Source of the DNA: Sorangium cellulosum
GTDB taxonomy: Bacteria > Myxococcota_A > Polyangia > Polyangiales > Polyangiaceae
Reading direction: 5' to 3'
NCBI RefSeq assembly: GCF_002950945.1
Contig: NZ_CP012673.1
Location: 8,136,501-8,200,500 of the forward strand
Length of the DNA: 64,000 bases
Shown: piece after piece, positions 58,426-64,000 of the stretch
Layout of the letters: each line of letters begins with the position of its first letter
Position numbering within the stretch: position 1 is the first letter of the stretch
The notes under the pieces: generated by a model
The model's database searches: none
The model's input: only the letters and a program-made list of their open reading frames with translations
What the model was told of the DNA's origin: nothing
Position numbers and translations under genes: made by a program

Positions 58426-59873
58426 GACTGCGCCCTCTCGGTGTCGCTCGCGGGGGGCTGGAAGGCCGTCACGCGCGCGCCATCGCCAGGCGCGGCGCGC
58501 GCGCGCCGCGCCGCCTGCTCGCCGGGCTCGGCCGCGGGGCCCTCGGGCACGCCGCTCAGCGCCGCGACCCAGCGGCGCTCGATCCGGTCGAGCAGGCGCC
58601 CGACGCGCAGCAGCGGCGCTGCGACGAGGCGCTCCTCCAGCGGCTCGAGGTGGAAGCGCTCGAGGGACAGCCAGTACGCGCGCCGCACGAGCGCCGGCGG
58701 CAGGAGGCGGCCGGCCACCCCGAGGGGCGGCAGCGGCTCGCCCGCGTGCGCGGCCCGGATCTGCTGCGCGTCGCGGAGCGCCGAGGGGGCGCGCAGCATC
58801 TGGAGGCACCGCAGGCACGCGTGCGCGAACAGGTGGACGAGCGCGAGCCGGTAGAGCCCGAGCCCGATCTCCACGAACATGAGCCCGACCTGCGTCATCG
58901 TCGCGTGGGCGAGCGCGCTCTTCACGTCCGCTTGCACGCGCCCCACCATCGTGCCGTAGACGGCGGTCGCGGCCCCCACGCACGCGATCACCGCGCTCGC
59001 GGCGAGAGATCGCTGGAGCAGCGGGGCCACGCGCAGCATCAGGTACACCCCCGCGTGCACCGAGATCGCGCCGTAGAAGAGCGCGCTCGAGGGCGTCGGC
59101 CCCTCCATGGCCCGCGGCAGCCAGCTCCCGAGCGGGAACTGCGCGCTCTTGCCCATGGCGGCGACGAACAGGCACAGGGCGAGCGCCGTGGCCGCGCCGG
59201 GGCCGAGCGGGGCGGCGGTCCCGGGCCAGGGAGCGCCGCCGAACACCTCGCCCCACTGCGAGGAGCGGGCGAGATCGTGCATGAGCACCGCGCCCCCGAG
59301 CAGCCCGATGTCGCAGAGCCGGTACGTGATGTAGACGCGCACCGCGGCCCGCGGCGGCGCCGCGCGGTCATGGAAGAAGGCCACGAGCAGCACGCTGGTC
59401 GCGCCGACGAGCTCCCAGCCGGCGAAGAGCAGGTCGACCGTGCCCGCGGACACGAGCGCCAGCATGCCGGTCGAGAACAGCGCGAGGAGCAGGAAGAACC
59501 GCGCGAACCCGGCCTCGCGGTGCAGGTACGCCACCGAGAACCTGCCGACCACGAGCGCGATCAGGGAGACGAGCACCATCATCGTCGCCGACAGTCGGTC
59601 GACGAGCAGGACGACCTCGAACTCGTAGCCGCCGGCCCTGAACCAGGGGCCGAGCGCCACCGGGAGGAGCGCGTGGGGCGCCGCGACCGCCGAGGCCCAG
59701 ATCGCGAGCGACGCCGCGAGCGAGACCGCGAGCGCGGACAGCACGACGCGCTGGACGACGCGCTCGCTCGGCGTGCGCAGGAGCAGCAGGTAGGCCCCGA
59801 GCGCGGCGAAGGCCGCCGCCGGGGAGAGCACCGCGAGCGCGGCGAGCTTGCCGAGCAGGACGTCAGACAGCAT
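58422..59873 (-). CDS. NuoL-like proton-channel subunit (DabB-like)
   Basis: ATG 59873 is chosen; it overlaps the end of dabA by 11 bases. The 483-residue protein has about 12 helices with the NuoL/DabB core LLVDRLSATMMVLVSLIALVVGRFSVAYLH, ELVGATSVLLVAFFHDR, GKSAQFPLGSWLPRAMEGPTPSSALFYGAISVHAGVYLMLR and ALAHATMTQVGLMFVEIG. A soluble helical C-terminus (about 380-483) replaces the long NuoL helix. DabB is the membrane partner of DabA, so this is the best DabB candidate. Confidence 0.9.
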   Translation of the reverse strand: MLSDVLLGKLAALAVLSPAAAFAALGAYLLLLRTPSERVVQRVVLSALAVSLAASLAIWASAVAAPHALLPVALGPWFRAGGYEFEVVLLVDRLSATMMVLVSLIALVVGRFSVAYLHREAGFARFFLLLALFSTGMLALVSAGTVDLLFAGWELVGATSVLLVAFFHDRAAPPRAAVRVYITYRLCDIGLLGGAVLMHDLARSSQWGEVFGGAPWPGTAAPLGPGAATALALCLFVAAMGKSAQFPLGSWLPRAMEGPTPSSALFYGAISVHAGVYLMLRVAPLLQRSLAASAVIACVGAATAVYGTMVGRVQADVKSALAHATMTQVGLMFVEIGLGLYRLALVHLFAHACLRCLQMLRAPSALRDAQQIRAAHAGEPLPPLGVAGRLLPPALVRRAYWLSLERFHLEPLEERLVAAPLLRVGRLLDRIERRWVAALSGVPEGPAAEPGEQAARRARAAPGDGARVTAFQPPASDTERAQS

Positions 59874-62800
59874 GGATATCGGCCTCTCGCCGCGTGGACG
59901 CGGCACGGATGAGCGCGGGCGGGACGAACCCGGACTTGCCCGCGTACCAGTCGCCGGAGCGCTGGACCGCCGGCACGGGGTGGTCCGGCGGAGAGAACGG
60001 CGCGAAGCCGCCCCCGTGGAAGCGCGCGATCTCCCGCGTCGCTGGGTCGACGCAGGCGAGCTGGATCCAGCCGTTGCCGATGAGCTCGCGGAGGGCCGGC
60101 TGGCGCGCGCACAGCGCGGCGGCCGTCGCCGTGCTCGCCTCCACGACGACGAGCAGGCGCACCGGCTCGTGGATCTCGATCATCTGCTTCGGGAGCCCGG
60201 TGCGCAGGTCGCTGAGCGATCCCTCCATGACCCCGAGCAGCGAGACCAGGTTGTGCGGGAGCTTGGTGCCGGCGCCGTAACGGCGGTTGTCGACGCAGGA
60301 GAAGTAGTACTCGAGGTTGATCCCTGCCCCGACCGGGCCGACCGCGAGGAGGATGCGCTCGAGGATCGCGCCGGCCTCGTCCTCCGCCGGGTCGTACGAG
60401 ACGAGGAACGCCCTGCGGTCGAGGAACAGCCCGCGGGTGAGCGCGCGGCGGCCGACGACGCACACGGCGTTGGTGACGTGCCCGAGCTCGGGCCGGGCCT
60501 CGCTGAGGTCGGCGGCGCGCGCCTCGACGTGGGCGAGCGCGCGCGCGGGATCGCCGTCCTTCGGCGCCAGCGCGAACCTCCGGCAGCGCTCGTGCGCGTG
60601 CTGCTCGCGCGCCGCGTCCAGGGCGCCGCGCAGCGCCGCGAGCTCGCCGCGGTGGGACGCCGGCGCGAGGTGCTGGTCGTAGAAGACGATCTCGTCCGTC
60701 GTCGTGTTGTACAGGCCGCCGAGGAACAGGGTCCCGTCCGGGATGTCGATCCCCCGGGCGCGGAGCAGCGCACGGACCTCGGGATCGTTCGCCATGGCCG
60801 CGAACAGCCGCGCGTTCGGGCCGCCGTGGCGGCCGCCGCAGGCGCCGCAGTCGTACGCCGACTGGTGCGGGTTGTTCACGCTGGTCGATCCGTGGCCGAG
60901 CACGGCCACGGTCGGCGCGAAGCCGCGCGTGAGCCCCATGTTCTCCAGCGTGGCGGCCACCCGGGCCGCCTTCTCCCCGGCGGTGAACGGCCGCCCCTCG
61001 CCGCCCGCGGGCGAGCCCTCCTTGGACGGGCTGTGGAGCCGCGTCGGCACGGGCGGGAGCAGGCGCCGCTCGAGCGCGCGGCGCAGCCGCGCCGTCGCCC
61101 GCGGAAAGAGGATGCGCCCGACGAGCGGGAGGGTGGAGAGCAGGCCCAGGGTCGGCGTGAGCAGCACCCCGCGCGCCATCGTGCGGGTGCTGCGCCCGAG
61201 CGCGTGCACGAGCCGCGCCCAGCGCCTCCGGCGGGCGCTCCGGCGCTGGCCCGCCTCCTCCTCGTGCGGCCGCTCGACGATCTCGTGCGCCGGCTCCACG
61301 CCGACGGGGCAGAGGCTCACGTGGCCGGCGTCGTCGAGCCCGCGGTAGCGGATCGGGACGCCGAAGAACCCGGCCACGCCGAAGGTCTCGTGCCGCGGCG
61401 AGAGCTCCTCGAAATGGCGCCGGACGCCCTCGCAGCGGTCGTCGATGCAGAAGACGAGCTGGAACCGGGGCTCCTCCACGGCGCGGTCCTCCTCCGGGCG
61501 GCGGAGGTTCGCGGCGATCGCGTGCAGCACCTCGACCCGGTGGTGGTGCTCGTACGCCTCGTGCAGGACGCGGCGGCGCGCGACCTCGTCGAACGCCTCG
61601 AGCGCCTCGAGCGCCGAGACCCGGTCCGCCTCCGAGAGCGGCGCGACCTCGGCGGCCGAGAGGCCCGCGAGCTGGGCGAGCTGGAACAGGCGGAACGGCC
61701 GGCCGTGATCGGGGGCGCAGGGAGGCGTCGCCGCGGGGCGCGCGGCGCGGCGCGCGTGCTCGACGAGCCCGGCGAGCGGCCCTTCGTACCCGAGCCGCCG
61801 GCGCGCGACGTCGCGCAGCGCGCGCCGGGCGAGGGTCAGGCGCACGGCGAGGTACTCGATCAGCGACGCGGGCGGCGAGCCCTCCGGCCGGTCGCCCGGG
61901 GTGTGCTCCAGGCGGTGGATCATGCCGGCCCAGCCCGGCAGCTCGAGCAGCACGCGCAGCGTGTACCCCTCCCAGTGATCCTCGGCGACGCCGAGCTCCT
62001 CGAGGGCGCGGACGACGACGTCGGCCGGCGACAGCCCCTCCGCGTCGAGCCGGCGGAGCTCCGCGTCGAGCCCCGCGAAGACCGCGGCGGCAGGCCGCGA
62101 GCCCCCGAGGACCATGTCGAGGAAGCAGCGCCAGAGCCCCCGCGCCCGCTCGGGCATCGCCCAGTGCGCGACGCCCTCGTCGAGGTAGGCGCCGAGCAGC
62201 CGGATCACGAGCGGATCGACGAGCGCGGCGGCGTCCTCGCCGGACATCTCGAGCAGCAGATCGCGGTGTGACCGGTCGACGCCGACGCGATCGACGAGCG
62301 GCGGCTCCGCGGGCGGGGCGGGCGGCAGCGGCACGGCGCGGCACACGTCCCAGAGCGCGAGGGCGGCGCGCGACTCCGGGTCGCGGCCGCCGCGGTCGCG
62401 GAGGCGCGCGGCGAGCTCGGGGCGCGCCTCGAGCCAGCGCTCGGTGCTCTGGACGATGCGCCAGCGCCGCTCGGCGGGGACGTCGGCCCGGAGCCTGCGC
62501 GTCTCCCCCGCCTCGGCGATGCGCCAGCGAAGGCCCGCCGCGGTCTCCGCCTCGATCGGGTAACGCAGCGCGAGCCGCTCGATCTCGCGCCGCGACAGCG
62601 GCCCGTGACGCTCGTCGGGGCGCTCGTCCGGGCGCTCGGCGAGCGCCGCCTCGAGGTCCTCGTCGCGGATCCTGCCCGACGTGATGTGCGCCCGGTACTC
62701 CGCCTCGGACAGGTACGGCTCGGCCTCGAAGACCGCGCTCGCCGCGGCGACCGCCTCGTGGAACGGCAGGTGCTGGAACGCGTGCAGCGTGTTGTGGTGG

Positions 62801-62919
62801 ACGAACACGCCGATCGGCCCCTGCGCCGGCAGGTAGTGCCCGGCGTGCGCGACGGCGGCGGCGAGGCGTCCTACTCGGGCGGCGCTCGCGTCATGATCTG
62901 GAGAAGGCTCGCTGTTCAT
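59863..62919 (-). CDS. dabA: DabA-type inorganic carbon uptake protein (DUF2309)
   Basis: The 1018-residue protein is soluble and opens IGVFVHHNTLHAFQHLPF, the DUF2309 signature. The zinc residues of the carbonic-anhydrase-like site are in place: Cys491 and Asp493 (VFCIDDRC), His676 (LGHGSTS) and Cys691 (YDCGACGG). The His-Cys spacing of 15 equals that in the characterised Halothiobacillus protein (His524, Cys539). With its NuoL-like partner it is thought to hydrate CO2 vectorially to bicarbonate. In a heterotroph this may feed carboxylases in low-CO2 settings. The SulP gene lies 81 bases upstream. Confidence 0.95.
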   Translation of the reverse strand: MNSEPSPDHDASAARVGRLAAAVAHAGHYLPAQGPIGVFVHHNTLHAFQHLPFHEAVAAASAVFEAEPYLSEAEYRAHITSGRIRDEDLEAALAERPDERPDERHGPLSRREIERLALRYPIEAETAAGLRWRIAEAGETRRLRADVPAERRWRIVQSTERWLEARPELAARLRDRGGRDPESRAALALWDVCRAVPLPPAPPAEPPLVDRVGVDRSHRDLLLEMSGEDAAALVDPLVIRLLGAYLDEGVAHWAMPERARGLWRCFLDMVLGGSRPAAAVFAGLDAELRRLDAEGLSPADVVVRALEELGVAEDHWEGYTLRVLLELPGWAGMIHRLEHTPGDRPEGSPPASLIEYLAVRLTLARRALRDVARRRLGYEGPLAGLVEHARRAARPAATPPCAPDHGRPFRLFQLAQLAGLSAAEVAPLSEADRVSALEALEAFDEVARRRVLHEAYEHHHRVEVLHAIAANLRRPEEDRAVEEPRFQLVFCIDDRCEGVRRHFEELSPRHETFGVAGFFGVPIRYRGLDDAGHVSLCPVGVEPAHEIVERPHEEEAGQRRSARRRRWARLVHALGRSTRTMARGVLLTPTLGLLSTLPLVGRILFPRATARLRRALERRLLPPVPTRLHSPSKEGSPAGGEGRPFTAGEKAARVAATLENMGLTRGFAPTVAVLGHGSTSVNNPHQSAYDCGACGGRHGGPNARLFAAMANDPEVRALLRARGIDIPDGTLFLGGLYNTTTDEIVFYDQHLAPASHRGELAALRGALDAAREQHAHERCRRFALAPKDGDPARALAHVEARAADLSEARPELGHVTNAVCVVGRRALTRGLFLDRRAFLVSYDPAEDEAGAILERILLAVGPVGAGINLEYYFSCVDNRRYGAGTKLPHNLVSLLGVMEGSLSDLRTGLPKQMIEIHEPVRLLVVVEASTATAAALCARQPALRELIGNGWIQLACVDPATREIARFHGGGFAPFSPPDHPVPAVQRSGDWYAGKSGFVPPALIRAASTRREADIHAV

Positions 62920-63000
62920 GGAGATCCCGGATCGAGAGAGTGCGTCTCGAGCCCCGGCGAGGTTCGCCCGCCGTCGGATGGCGGCGGGCCTCGCCGCGGC

Positions 63001-64000
63001 TCAGCGCTCGGCGACGGGGCTGATGACGGCCCTCTTCCTCGCCGAGAGCGGGTGTGACGACATCGGGCCGTGGCCGTCGAGGCCCGCGAGGGTCAAGGTC
63101 TGCCCCTTGCGCGCCAGCGTGGCCTTGAGCTCATGCAGGTTGGACATCGTCGTGTGATCGACGAGGCGCGCGTCCGCGAAGTTGATCTCGATGTTGGGCG
63201 CGCTCGCGTGGCTCGCGATGCGCCGCCGGAGGCTGAGGTAGTTGCTGAAGATCGCCGCGTGTTTCACGCGCAGCACCGTCCGCCCCCCCTCGATGCGCTC
63301 CTCCACCTCGGACCGGAAGAGGGTTTGCGGCGGCGCGCCGTTCATCACGTGGATGAGCAGCTTCACGACGATCCCGGCGGCGACCCCGACGAGCAGGTCG
63401 GAGGCGATGCACAGCGCGGCCGTGGCGGCGAAGATGACGAGCTGCTCCGGGCCGATGCGGAGCGTCTTCACGAACTCCCTCGGGGACCCGAGCCGCACGC
63501 CCGTGAAGGTGAGCATGGCGGCGAGCGCGGCGAGGGGGACCCGGTGGATGAGCCCCGGCGCGAAGGCGACGAAGAGCAGGAGGAAGGTGCCGTGGAAGAA
63601 GTTCGACAGGCGGCTCTTCGCGCCGTAACCGATGTTCGCGGAGCTGCGGACGATCTCGGAGATCATGGGCAGTCCGCCGAGCAGGCCCGCGATGAGGTTG
63701 CCGGCGCCCGTGGCGAGCAGATCCTTGTCGAGGTCGGATCGGCGCCTCTCTGGATCGAGCGAATCGACAGCCTTCGCGGAAAGCACCGACTCGATGCTAC
63801 CCACCAGCGAGAACATGACGATGTATTTGATGGACCCGGGCGTGCCGACGTGGCTGAAATCCGGGAAAACGAAGGCCTGGAGCAGGTTACCCGGCAGGTT
63901 GACCAGGAAATTCGGCCCGATCGCGTACGTCGTGTGGGTCACGGCCAGCGTGTAGGTGTGCTCGTGCTCGAGGTCGAAGGCGTAGGCGAGCGGCACGGCG
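63001..64000 (-). CDS. SulP-family anion (bicarbonate/sulfate) transporter with STAS domain, partial
   Basis: The frame runs off the right edge, so the N-terminal helices are missing and about 333 codons are seen. Visible are the last helices of a SulP permease (MFSLVGSIESVLSAKAVDSL, LIAGLLGGLPMISEIVRSSANIGYGAKSRLSNFFHG, PLAALAAMLTFTGVRLGSPRE) and a C-terminal STAS domain ending SARKRAVISPVAER. SulP proteins include BicA, a bicarbonate importer, and sulfate carriers. Next to dabA a bicarbonate role is likely. The fold and order resemble those seen in DAB-SulP clusters. Confidence 0.9.
   Translation of the reverse strand, partial: AVPLAYAFDLEHEHTYTLAVTHTTYAIGPNFLVNLPGNLLQAFVFPDFSHVGTPGSIKYIVMFSLVGSIESVLSAKAVDSLDPERRRSDLDKDLLATGAGNLIAGLLGGLPMISEIVRSSANIGYGAKSRLSNFFHGTFLLLFVAFAPGLIHRVPLAALAAMLTFTGVRLGSPREFVKTLRIGPEQLVIFAATAALCIASDLLVGVAAGIVVKLLIHVMNGAPPQTLFRSEVEERIEGGRTVLRVKHAAIFSNYLSLRRRIASHASAPNIEINFADARLVDHTTMSNLHELKATLARKGQTLTLAGLDGHGPMSSHPLSARKRAVISPVAER

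Noticed and set aside
55090..58854. Very long plus-strand open frame over cysteine synthase and the NuoM-like gene
   Set aside because: It is a shadow of real genes in other frames and consists of Arg/Ala/Gly repeats.

Overview
The window is high-GC DNA (roughly 70 % or more) with a gene content typical of a myxobacterium, most like the Sorangium/Polyangiales side of the group. The signs are three eukaryote-like Ser/Thr kinases, a PP2C phosphatase, an FHA-containing sigma-54-type activator, a metalloprotease with a MYXO-CTERM-like tail, many small Cys-rich lipoproteins, a caspase-like protease and a natural-product-like operon. No rRNA, tRNA, insertion sequence, integrase or phage structural gene was recognised. 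The species assignment is inference.

Layout. 1-6 kb: end of a membrane glycosyltransferase, a lipoprotein, a transmembrane Ser/Thr kinase, and a gene with Gly-Arg-Glu repeats whose 3' end is duplicated in tandem. 5.7-6.0 kb: two tandem long-hairpin elements. 6.2-7.8 kb: a 22-repeat CRISPR array without cas genes, followed by about 1 kb of C-rich non-coding DNA. 8.8-15.3 kb: PP2C phosphatase, aldo/keto reductase, two lipoproteins, AraC regulator, thioredoxin-TPR lipoprotein. 15.4-18.5 kb: a Cys-rich protein and a small beta-type protein, divergent from a caspase-like protease. 18.5-22.6 kb: a kinase fused to a formylglycine-generating-enzyme-like domain, divergent from an FHA/AAA+/Fis regulator that lacks the GAFTGA loop.

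22.7-31.3 kb: a tightly coupled seven-gene minus-strand operon: ALAS-like alpha-oxoamine synthase, TauD-type dioxygenase, FabH-like ketosynthase, ATP-grasp ligase, MFS exporter, PaaK/CapK-like adenylating ligase and an M49-like metallopeptidase lipoprotein. It reads as a compact pathway for a modified amino-ketone or dipeptide-like product and is the strongest candidate for an undescribed system. 31.6-42.8 kb: truncated barrel protein, OPT transporter, small Pro-rich and zinc-ribbon proteins, LysR regulator with a divergent small exported protein, PAS-PAS-STAS sensor, sulfonate/nitrate-type ABC ATPase and permease, aldo/keto reductase, and a TetR-hydrolase pair with tandem operators.

42.9-51.2 kb: a three-gene membrane protein/M10 protease operon, an FKBP lipoprotein, an HSD-type kinase next to a TerB-like protein, a Sel1-repeat lipoprotein and a two-gene operon with a receiver-like protein. 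51.5-54.4 kb: nucleotide amino-sugar genes (nucleotidyltransferase, DegT aminotransferase, LegB-like dehydratase). 54.4-56.9 kb: Cys-rich lipoprotein, EEP-family hydrolase, cysteine synthase. 56.9-64 kb: a minus-strand inorganic-carbon uptake cluster with SulP transporter (partial), DabA with its zinc-site residues intact, and two NuoL/NuoM-like proton-channel subunits with overlapping starts and stops.

All functions rest on motifs and family resemblance read by eye; no database search was run.
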